Assembly: GCA_964346275.1 (NCBI GenBank)
Contig: CAYFUR010000040.1
Coordinates: 1 to 32,825, forward strand
DNA from: CAYFUR01 sp964346275
Lineage (GTDB): Bacteria; Sumerlaeota; Sumerlaeia; SLMS01
Length of the DNA: 32,825 nt
Direction of reading: 5' to 3'
Under the pieces are notes generated by a model. It was not told the DNA's origin. It was given only the letters and a program-made list of their open reading frames with translations, and searched no databases. Numbering within the stretch: position 1 is the stretch's first letter; every line of letters begins with the position of its first letter. Shown piece by piece: positions 22,966 to 30,332 of the stretch. A program made the translations under genes and the position numbers.

Positions 22966-23787
22966 TTACCAAAATTCGCATCCACGAAACGGCATATGCT
23001 GATCTGGGTCAAATGATGGCTTGGGGTGGTAGGTGTTGACGCCCTCGCGGGCATCGCCCCTCAGCAAATATGGCGCTCCATCCTCCAGAATACGCGTCGA
23101 TGTCGGTATATACCGCAGGGTCAAGCCCATGCGCCATGTATCCGATTGGTTGGCGAGGGAGCCGTGAACAATGTTTGGATGGTGGATCTCGACGTCTCCG
23201 GGGTTGAGGATGATGTCTTCCGAGTCGTATCCTTCGATCAGGGACTCGTCCATTCCGCTGCCCAGGACGTTCTCCTGGTCGGTCCGTGAAACGACTTCGG
23301 ACAAGTCCATGCGATGGGTTCCCGGAATGACGCGCATGCAGCCATTTTCCGGTGTGACCTCGCTGAGTGCCAGCCAAAGAGTGATGACGTTCATCGGTTC
23401 AAGGGGCCAGTAGCTGCCGTCCTGGTGCCAGAGGACCGGGAGGCCCGTCTTCGGCGGCTTGCAAATATAATGGCTCGCGAAAAGGGCGATGTCCGGGCCG
23501 AGGAAGATTTCAGCGATGTCGAGCAGGCGGTCGTCCCCCGCAAGGCGCACCCAGAAGGGATCGCCGACGACGAGGTCGGTATTGAGATCTTCCGGCCGGC
23601 GGTCTGGATTTTTGCGCCGCAACCACTGGAAGTGCTCCCGGGCTTCGGAAACGAGGTCTGCATCGAGAATATTGCGCAGAATAATATATCCATTCTCGTG
23701 GTATTCACTGATGAGCGCGGTTTCTGGAGATTCAGGCATAGCAGCGAAGAGTCCTTTTTTATCAAAAATCTTCGAATCATCAGCCAT
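22966..23787 (-). CDS. Phytanoyl-CoA dioxygenase (PhyH) family Fe(II)/2-oxoglutarate oxygenase
   Basis: A 273-residue oxygenase when started at ATG 23787; a TTG at 23841 and an ATG at 23739 are alternatives, none with a strong ribosome-binding site. The double-stranded beta-helix core carries the iron triad: HxD in WHQDGSYW (His121, Asp123) and the distal His208 in HHPNIVHGS. Arg in WRMGLTLRY would bind 2-oxoglutarate. The N-terminal YHENGYIILRNILD segment is typical of the family. PhyH-like enzymes hydroxylate fatty acyl groups, free amino acids or natural-product scaffolds. Here it is upstream of an ATP-grasp ligase, which favours tailoring of an amino acid or small peptide, but that is inference. 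Codon and base composition match its neighbours. Confidence 0.88.
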   Translation of the reverse strand: MADDSKIFDKKGLFAAMPESPETALISEYHENGYIILRNILDADLVSEAREHFQWLRRKNPDRRPEDLNTDLVVGDPFWVRLAGDDRLLDIAEIFLGPDIALFASHYICKPPKTGLPVLWHQDGSYWPLEPMNVITLWLALSEVTPENGCMRVIPGTHRMDLSEVVSRTDQENVLGSGMDESLIEGYDSEDIILNPGDVEIHHPNIVHGSLANQSDTWRMGLTLRYIPTSTRILEDGAPYLLRGDAREGVNTYHPKPSFDPDQHMPFRGCEFW

Positions 23788-23983
23788 GGAGGGTGGCAAC
23801 AGAGCGCGGCCGGATTCAAGCTTTGTTTCCCAGTCGGCCAAGCACGAGTAAAGCCTTTTGTTTTTGGGCGGAAAAAATATTACAAAGCGTTAAAACGTAA
23901 TATGCTCATATATTGTTCAAAAAGATTGACTTTTGTTGTGGAGGTACTGCATTGATAAAGCATCTCTCCAGTGAGGTAGTTTC

Positions 23984-26900
23984 ATGAAGAACGTCTCACT
24001 CTTCTTATTATTAATATGGGTCTTTTATGCGGATCGGGCAGTTTCTCAGCAACCGGGAGAAAGATTGACATCCGTTTCTTTTCCCGAGGGATACAGTCCC
24101 TGTAGCACGAGTTTCGCCTACGACGAGACTCTTGGACGTTATTATTTTTTGAAAAGGGAAGAAATAAGCATCACCGATCGTCTCGGGGCGGTCATTCGGA
24201 CCATCAATTTGTCCAATGCCGATAATGAATTGGAATTCTTCCGGGCTTGGAGTGTGACTTGTGCCGGGGGAACCTTTATTGATCATGAAGAGACCTGGTA
24301 TCTCTTGAATCACGATGAAGTTATGACGGTCTGGCAGATGCAGCCGGACGGCCAGGGGGATATGCAGGTGACCCAGACGGCATCTTACGATTTCAACTCT
24401 TTGCTGGGAGAGAATGTTGTGAGGGGCATCGACCGCGCGCCGGACGGCTCCTGGTGGGTTGGCACGCCCGGGAGCTTTCGCAACGTGAACCCTGATATCA
24501 CCGGCGTTCGCGAGACTCTTCCCTTTTCTGAGTTAAGCCAATCGATCACGCAATCGGACGATTTGGAAATCGATCCTCACTATATCGGAGTCGATCCGGT
24601 TTCTGGCGATATTTACTTGTATGCTTTTTTAAATTCCCAGTCCGACGGTTGGCGATCGCATTTCTATCGTGTGGATCCGCAAGGGAAAAATCAAAGAGGA
24701 CGATTTGCCTACGAGATACCGAATAATACGGGGCTGAGGAATGCCTCCCGGCTTTTTGGAACTCCTGATGGTTTCGTGTTCTTTGATGAGCAGAATAATT
24801 CTCTTGGCGAGTATGCGCTTGCGGCGCAGGACCTGCCGGAAGTTCTGTCGGTCTCTTTTGCCCAGGAAGGGGTGCTCTGGCTTTTCTGCCGCACGCTGGA
24901 ATCGGGAACGGTGGATTATACGATGGAGGTCGATTGGGCTGGCGAGCCGGATGACGTGATTGACCAGTTTCCTTATCTGATTACGGGTGACCCTGTTGGT
25001 AATGATACCATCGAGGGAAGTTTTGCTCGCGTTCGATTAAAGAATTATCCTCCCTATCCGACGGATGACATCCTGCTCCGCAACGCCGCCGACCAATTGA
25101 GCCGGCCCGTTCCCATTCAGGTGCCCCTGGCCTATTGGGACCAGGGGATTCCATTCGCCAATGAGTGTATCGGTTTCTATCCCTCGGAAAGCCAGGAGGG
25201 GACCGATGTGTTCTGGACGTTCCATGGCGTAGCGCCCATGGAGCCCTTCAACGCGTATGTGGAGTTTGTGGATGGTGTGCCGTGGCTTGGCGGCAAGCGC
25301 TATGGAATTCAAGATGTGCAGGCGCGGGGGACGGCGGAAATCCACAGCAAGCAGGAGGGAACGGTTTCCGTGGGCGGCGGGGGAGCTTTTCTTGCGGGGT
25401 CGGGGCAGATTCGAACGGATCTGGGAGGCGGCGTTTTTCAACAATTGACGCCGGAGGGCCCCGAGGTCACGGGCGGGCTGGTGAATGTTAAGATCGAAGG
25501 TTCCGTCAGCGAGGAAGCGGGACTGGTGCAGGCGTTTCCGCAGCTTTATGCGCTTCGGAGTGCACCGCTGCTCGGGTCGGCGATTCGCTGGCTCGATGAA
25601 CGGGCAACTCTGACGGCGACCATCGGAGCCGGCATGGATACGAAAACCAAAATCACAACGGATGATCATAACGATCTTCTTTTTGCCGGTGAATTGACAG
25701 GCTTTTTGAAGCTCGGAATCGCAGCGGCAGTGCGTTTGATTGGCGGATATGCGGAAGCGACCGCATTCGGTGAGGGTACCGGGTCGGCGACTTTTATCTC
25801 CGATGCCTCCGGCCTGACCTTCAAGGAATTCAAACTGTCGGCCCTCATCGGGGCAAAGATCCGCGCGTATATTGTTGAGCGCGAGGTGAAACGCGTCTTT
25901 TCTGTGACCTCCACCGGAACAAAGGCTTACGAGCAGGCTCTGCCAAACGGCGGCGTGATCAGCGATACAGGATGGCAGTATGCCTACGGAGTGGACTTGC
26001 AGAATAAAGTAAAGGCCCTCGCTGAAAAGCCCCACGTGATCACTCCCAATCCATTTGCCGAATTTCAAAAGGGGAGAGAGAAGCTCTCTCGGCAGAAAGT
26101 CACCGGCGCCGCCAGTTTCGATCAGGAGGTGCCGGTTCTTGGGGGGATCCATGCAGGAGCAACCCCGTTCTCTGCATGGGATCAGGATCGTGAAAAACAA
26201 ATGATCGTGTGGACGCAACCCATCGAGGGAAACCCCGCGACGCAGGCCACTGATGTATATTACAGCTATTTCGATGGGTCTTCCTTTTCCGCGCCCGCTC
26301 CGATCAATATCGATACTCACATGGACTTTAATCCCGAGGTGGCGTGGTATGAATACGGGTTGTGGGTCGCCTTCTGGGAGCACGTTGCTTTGGACGATTT
26401 CCAGCCGTCGGGCGATCCGCTGGCCGACAATGAAACGACGATTCGCAACCTGCGTCCTTGCTGGGCCTACTTCGATCCGGAAACGAGAGAATGGAGCGAT
26501 GTGCAGGAGATTCCAATTACCGGATCAAATGCATTCAATACGCAATTGATGCGAGGGACTTTCGGGCAAGTGACGGCCTGCTGGCTGGAATCGTCAACGG
26601 GCGATGTGATGCCTTGGGATTTGAATGCGGCGCCGCCTCAACGGCTGGCTGATATTACGTTGCATTATTCCGATTTCAGCTGGTGGCCCGGCGGATCCAA
26701 TCCGCCCTTATTTGCAACGTCCAAGATTCTTGGCCAGGAGGATCCCGATTATGATCCGCCAAAGGATATCGTGGATTACTCTGCCGCCCGAAGCCTGAGC
26801 TTCCTGAATATCCTGGTCAATCGGATGAGGACCGTCGAAGGAGTTGAACCCCTCGCGGGTAATATCGGGATCGAACAATGGCGCCAGCAGCGCTTTATCT

Positions 26901-27949
26901 CCAACTCGGCTATGAAATTGTATGCTTTGCAAGTGGTGGACACGATCGGATCGAATCCCGAGGCCTTGATTTCCGAAGAAGCCAACCAATTCCTCTTTGG
27001 CTACGTCGCGATCGACAACAATCGCTATGGAACACGCCCTGATTCTCCCGCGATTTTTCTTGGAAGTAGTCTCAACTCGCGCGGACAAATCTTCCCGAAT
27101 TTCGAGCCAGCATTCAGAGAGCATGGCGGAGAGGATTATTACAAAGGAAGCGGTTTTCAGAACTATCAAATCGGAGCTTTAGCTCCACGGGACAGCCAGT
27201 TTCCTACGTACTATGCTGTTTTCTCGCAACCGGACGAAGGGGGAGCTCTGAATCTGCATTATGGCCTGGTTAATGAAAGGAATCCCGGGCCGATTGTTCG
27301 AGACCGATCCAGCGAGCGGAACCTCAATGTCTCCACGACGGCTGATGGATCGGTGCTGGCGACATACTTTAAAGCGTCTCTCGACCAGGAAACCGCGCCA
27401 CCGGAGAAGACGGGCCTGGAGGAAGAACTGGTCGGTTATTCCGAACAGGACATCGGGACCTTCTCGATGACGCGCCATCTGGTGGCGACGGAACTGATGC
27501 CGGGCGGCATCTCCATGCGCAGCGGTCTTGCCCGGGGCGGGCAAGAAGTGACGATTCGCTTTGAAGTGAAAAACCCCGGAGACCGGCTTGTGTCCAATCC
27601 GCACATCTCGCTCTATGCCATTCGAGAAGATGGCTCGATGCGGCAGAGTGATCCGATCCCGATTCTGGTAGATTATGAAATCGATGAATACTGCTATGGA
27701 AACAGCTCAGTGTTTGACGAAGTGGACTGGGTTCTGCCCGATGACGGGGTCTATTCGCTGCAACTCGTTGTCGACCCCTCTAACGAGGTCGAAGAATTCG
27801 ATGAAACGAACAATACGGGGATTACTCGAGGGGCATTCTCCCAGCCGTCCTCGCTGATCGATTGGCTCCTTGGGCGGCTTGGGTCCGCCGGTGGCCTGGA
27901 CCAGAATTCCGATGGAATTGTGGATGCCGCCGACGTTGAGAGCGAGTAA
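23984..27949 (+). CDS. Giant exported protein with propeller-like, CARDB and dockerin-like regions
   Basis: A 1321-residue exported protein; GAGGT seven bases before ATG marks the start. Signal peptide about 1-21 (MKNVSLFLLLIWVFYADRAVS). The N-terminal ~330 residues have propeller-like repeats (RYYFLKREEISITDRLG, GSWWVGTPGSFRNVNP). A Gly/Ala-rich beta region (about 460-640) follows, then a second blade-like region (about 730-960) with SAWDQDREKQMIVWTQ and DVYYSYFDGSSFSAPAPI. A CARDB-type Ig domain (about 1165-1275) has VTIRFEVKNPGDRLVSNPHI and VVDPSNEVEEFDETNN. The extreme C-terminus has one dockerin-type Ca loop, DQNSDGIVDAAD. No enzymatic site is recognised. It is probably a secreted adhesin or carbohydrate/protein binder, which is inferred. 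The next gene is a pseudopilin. Confidence 0.85.
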   Translation: MKNVSLFLLLIWVFYADRAVSQQPGERLTSVSFPEGYSPCSTSFAYDETLGRYYFLKREEISITDRLGAVIRTINLSNADNELEFFRAWSVTCAGGTFIDHEETWYLLNHDEVMTVWQMQPDGQGDMQVTQTASYDFNSLLGENVVRGIDRAPDGSWWVGTPGSFRNVNPDITGVRETLPFSELSQSITQSDDLEIDPHYIGVDPVSGDIYLYAFLNSQSDGWRSHFYRVDPQGKNQRGRFAYEIPNNTGLRNASRLFGTPDGFVFFDEQNNSLGEYALAAQDLPEVLSVSFAQEGVLWLFCRTLESGTVDYTMEVDWAGEPDDVIDQFPYLITGDPVGNDTIEGSFARVRLKNYPPYPTDDILLRNAADQLSRPVPIQVPLAYWDQGIPFANECIGFYPSESQEGTDVFWTFHGVAPMEPFNAYVEFVDGVPWLGGKRYGIQDVQARGTAEIHSKQEGTVSVGGGGAFLAGSGQIRTDLGGGVFQQLTPEGPEVTGGLVNVKIEGSVSEEAGLVQAFPQLYALRSAPLLGSAIRWLDERATLTATIGAGMDTKTKITTDDHNDLLFAGELTGFLKLGIAAAVRLIGGYAEATAFGEGTGSATFISDASGLTFKEFKLSALIGAKIRAYIVEREVKRVFSVTSTGTKAYEQALPNGGVISDTGWQYAYGVDLQNKVKALAEKPHVITPNPFAEFQKGREKLSRQKVTGAASFDQEVPVLGGIHAGATPFSAWDQDREKQMIVWTQPIEGNPATQATDVYYSYFDGSSFSAPAPINIDTHMDFNPEVAWYEYGLWVAFWEHVALDDFQPSGDPLADNETTIRNLRPCWAYFDPETREWSDVQEIPITGSNAFNTQLMRGTFGQVTACWLESSTGDVMPWDLNAAPPQRLADITLHYSDFSWWPGGSNPPLFATSKILGQEDPDYDPPKDIVDYSAARSLSFLNILVNRMRTVEGVEPLAGNIGIEQWRQQRFISNSAMKLYALQVVDTIGSNPEALISEEANQFLFGYVAIDNNRYGTRPDSPAIFLGSSLNSRGQIFPNFEPAFREHGGEDYYKGSGFQNYQIGALAPRDSQFPTYYAVFSQPDEGGALNLHYGLVNERNPGPIVRDRSSERNLNVSTTADGSVLATYFKASLDQETAPPEKTGLEEELVGYSEQDIGTFSMTRHLVATELMPGGISMRSGLARGGQEVTIRFEVKNPGDRLVSNPHISLYAIREDGSMRQSDPIPILVDYEIDEYCYGNSSVFDEVDWVLPDDGVYSLQLVVDPSNEVEEFDETNNTGITRGAFSQPSSLIDWLLGRLGSAGGLDQNSDGIVDAADVESE

Positions 27950-28381
27950 TCGGCGGATTAAGCCACTAAAAAACAGCGAAAATGCTTGTGGCCATAAATT
28001 CGGGAGGCCGCCCCTCGTGTATTGCGCATGTTGGATTCAAGGAACCTCAAAACGACCGGATCTTTACCATCAAGGGTCTGAATACCACCTGCGCCCCCGA
28101 TTTTCGCTGATGGACTTTTGGCAGAATAATCGGCCGGATGCGGCCGTTGCGTGGACTTCCTATGTTTTTTTCCCCAGCTGCAACAGATACAGGTATTTCG
28201 ATGACGATGACGATGAAGGGGACGAATATCTCAATGGCCGATTTCTCCTCAATCCTTTTATAGATGACCGGGAATCCGGCGAAACGGCATTCCTTTCGTC
28301 CTGTTTTCTCCTTGCCTTCACATGGAGAAGCGCATAGGAAATTACCTGAGTTTGAGAAATCCAAAACTGTCAGGCACCCCC
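27950..28381. other. 432-base intergenic stretch, no gene supported
   Basis: Between the giant exported gene and the second pseudopilin nothing convincing is seen. Short open frames exist on both strands, including one encoding a run of five Asp (ATG at 28110) and a 41-codon frame near 27980, but none has a ribosome-binding site or recognisable domain. A weak 5-bp hairpin lies at the giant gene's stop. A promoter for the pseudopilin could be here; no clear -35/-10 pair was found. Confidence 0.5.
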
Positions 28382-28999
28382 ATGCGGCTCCAGCGGGCGT
28401 TCACGCTCATCGAGCTTCTGATCGTTGTGGCTATCATCGCAATTCTGGCGGCCATCGCGGTGCCGAATTTTCTCGAAGCGCAGGTGCGGGCGAAGGCCGC
28501 CCGCGCCAAGGCCGACCTGCGCACCATCGCCACGGGCCTGGAAAGCTATGCCGTCGACAATAATCGTTATCCGCTGAATGACGGAGCCTACAACGTCGTG
28601 CCGATCGAGCTGACAACCCCCGTTGCCTACCTCACGACCTCGCTCCTGGTGGATCCGTTCTCCGGCCAGGAGCGGCATTTCTTCTGGGGCGAGCTGGCGC
28701 GGTTCTACACCTATACGGCGATTGTCCAGCCGGACGAGGTGGCGCGGCACACGGCGGCGGGGCACCAGCCCCCCTTCGAGGCCATCGACGGTCCCACCTA
28801 CAACGAGGGGGCTTTTGCGCGCTATGGGCGCTGGCGGCTGCTCTCCAACGGGCCGGACCGCAAGTATTCCTTCGCCGGGACGCCGATCGGGCCGTTCAAC
28901 CCCAACGCGACGCTGCTGGGCGCCGATATTCCCTATGATCCGACCAATGGGACCGTCAGTCGAGGCAACATCCTGCGAACTCAAAAGCAGGTAGAGTAA
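28382..28999 (+). CDS. Type II/IV pseudopilin-like protein (copy 2)
   Basis: A 205-residue prepilin-type protein, clear paralog of the one at 18883. The leader MRLQRA precedes FTLIELLIVVAIIAILAAIAVPNF; the residue before the cleavage site is Ala rather than the usual Gly, a common variant in related genomes. PNFLEAQ, DLRTIATGLESYAVDNNRYP, VVPIELTTP, QERHFFWGELARFYTY, YGRWRLLSNGPDRKY and DPTNGTVSRGNILRTQ all align with copy 1. The ATG at 28382 gives a normal short leader; an ATG at 28322 would add 20 residues. It precedes two small exported-protein genes and follows the giant exported gene. It probably belongs to a secretion pseudopilus or pilus; the machinery is not in this window. Confidence 0.88.
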   Translation: MRLQRAFTLIELLIVVAIIAILAAIAVPNFLEAQVRAKAARAKADLRTIATGLESYAVDNNRYPLNDGAYNVVPIELTTPVAYLTTSLLVDPFSGQERHFFWGELARFYTYTAIVQPDEVARHTAAGHQPPFEAIDGPTYNEGAFARYGRWRLLSNGPDRKYSFAGTPIGPFNPNATLLGADIPYDPTNGTVSRGNILRTQKQVE

Positions 29000-29025
29000 A
29001 ATACATAAGACGAAGGAGAAGTGCG

Positions 29026-29568
29026 ATGTACAGAACTGGTAGTCTCACCCTGGTGCTGATGTTGCTGTTCGCCATTGGCATTTGGTCGCAGACGGAATTT
29101 GTGGCAGACGAAGAAGAGGGTCTCGAACAAAATAAAATTCGTTTGGCGAGTTCCCATGTCAATCCGGCCAAAAGAACGCACGTCCATCTGACCTCGGACA
29201 CAGGGAGTCTGGTTCAAGCCAGCAACAACTACATCTCGTGGGACGCCGAAACCGAGGACGATGAAGGCTTGTGGTTCTCAAGCACCCCGACTGAAATTGA
29301 CGCGGATACAGGTACAGACGTGTGGCATGGAATTCATGTCGATATCCAGCTCAATTCCAGCGCGCTCAATAATTCGATCATGCTGCGCGTCTTCAAAAAT
29401 GGCTCGGTGATCGGCCAGCCCCGATACAATAACGGAACGCGGCAGATCACCTACGACAAACGCCACCAGTTCTCGACCGGTGACGAGATCAAGATCGACT
29501 TATACACCATCGCGAGCGGTGTCAAAGTCCTTGAGGGCTCTGACATGACCTTTGGCCCGACACATTAA
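29026..29568 (+). CDS. Small exported protein, possible C1q/TNF-like jelly roll
   Basis: A 180-residue exported protein with a good ribosome-binding site (AAGGAGAA, six bases before ATG). The signal peptide is MYRTGSLTLVLMLLFAIGIW followed by a cleavage near SQT. The mature part is beta-strand rich: NNYISWDAETEDDEGLWFS, HGIHVDIQLNSSALN, IMLRVFKNGSVIG, then HQFSTGDEIKIDLYTIASG. That order (W/F-D-x-E start, strand with xxFKNG, and a late GDEIKI) resembles C1q/TNF-like jelly-roll domains in secreted or phage proteins. This fold call is from pattern alone. It lies 26 bases after the pseudopilin and 30 bases before the next exported gene, so it is probably co-transcribed with both. Confidence 0.75.
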   Translation: MYRTGSLTLVLMLLFAIGIWSQTEFVADEEEGLEQNKIRLASSHVNPAKRTHVHLTSDTGSLVQASNNYISWDAETEDDEGLWFSSTPTEIDADTGTDVWHGIHVDIQLNSSALNNSIMLRVFKNGSVIGQPRYNNGTRQITYDKRHQFSTGDEIKIDLYTIASGVKVLEGSDMTFGPTH

Positions 29569-29598
29569 TCCCGCCCACCCTTTCAGAGGAGCAAAAAC

Positions 29599-30243
29599 AT
29601 GAGATCGTTTTTCCTGACTATAGTAGCGACAGTCTTTTCACTCTCCGCCGTTTCTGGCTGGGGAGAAGAAGTGAAGATCGCCTTGAAGACGGACCAGGTG
29701 ATCGAGCAGAAAATCCCCGAAGAGACCGAGTTTGGGCGGCCCTCTTTTCTGCAGGTTGCAGCGGTTCAGCCACCCGACGTGTTCGTCAATGCCACAAGTT
29801 ATTTGAAAGCCGAAGATGAGGCCCTGGGAGAGTATCACGTCAATCAAGCAAGGGTGCAGCTTGGGGACCTCAGCGATAACACTGTCAAGCCTCCTCAGCA
29901 CACGGAGGCAAGGTTGACAATCTGGCGGCAGCCCTATAACGCCGATGGCAAGGCTCAGGGACCCAGAGAGCCTGTGATCTCGCTCAACAGCAAGGTCGGA
30001 GCGGGAAGGATGTTGAAATTTGCCGGAGATTCGGAGCAAAAGGTCGTCGTCGAGAAATACGACCGGCTTTACATCGAGGTGGACTTTCAAGACCCCCAAC
30101 CCGACGAGCCCACCGATGGGACCGTGCACAACAAAAAAGACCCTGATTACAAACGGTATTCCGCTGCGGTGAAAAACCTTCCGGACGGAGAGGCTCTGAC
30201 CGCGTCCAAACGAAGCATGGTTGTTCTGTGGAAAGCGGAATAG
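29599..30243 (+). CDS. Hypothetical exported protein
   Basis: A 214-residue exported protein; GAGGAG lies about ten bases before the ATG. The signal peptide is MRSFFLTIVATVFSLSAVSGWG. The mature part is polar, mixed beta strands (VKIALKTDQVIEQKIPEET, ARVQLGDLSDNTVKP, ARLTIWRQPYNADGKAQGP, VEKYDRLYIEVDFQD) without Cys or a catalytic motif I recognise. It follows the C1q-like gene by 30 bases and ends before a strong terminator, so it is probably the last gene of the 28382-30243 unit. It may be a structural or binding partner of the exported proteins; this is positional inference. Confidence 0.75.
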   Translation: MRSFFLTIVATVFSLSAVSGWGEEVKIALKTDQVIEQKIPEETEFGRPSFLQVAAVQPPDVFVNATSYLKAEDEALGEYHVNQARVQLGDLSDNTVKPPQHTEARLTIWRQPYNADGKAQGPREPVISLNSKVGAGRMLKFAGDSEQKVVVEKYDRLYIEVDFQDPQPDEPTDGTVHNKKDPDYKRYSAAVKNLPDGEALTASKRSMVVLWKAE

Positions 30244-30275
30244 GAAAGCCGAATCCAGGCTTTTCCATGATCGGG

Positions 30276-30308
30276 CTCCCGCGGCGTAAAGCCGCGGGAG
30301 TTTCTATT
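30276..30308 (+). terminator. Intrinsic terminator after the exported-protein genes
   Basis: Perfect 10-bp stem, arms CTCCCGCGGC (30276-30285) and GCCGCGGGAG (30291-30300), loop GTAAA, followed by TTTCTATT. It sits about 33 bases after the stop at 30243 and before the convergent gene ending at 30333. The T-rich tail suits plus-strand termination; the stem could also slow transcription from the other side. Confidence 0.85.
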
Positions 30309-30332
30309 CATCAAGATCAGTCCTGCTGGATA

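Noticed and set aside
23926..23960. TTGACT as a -35 box for the 1321-aa gene
   Set aside because: No convincing -10 element at 16-19 bases; too weak to annotate.
25037..26383. 448-codon antisense open frame inside the 1321-aa exported gene
   Set aside because: No start signal or domain; a shadow of the plus-strand gene.
28110..28337. Open frame with MDFWQNNRPDAAV and a run of five Asp
   Set aside because: No ribosome-binding site, no recognisable domain, low-complexity core, and it overlaps the possible upstream start of the pseudopilin.
28047..28364. Minus-strand open frame in the 27950-28381 gap
   Set aside because: No ribosome-binding site or family signature; composition looks like chance reading of intergenic DNA.
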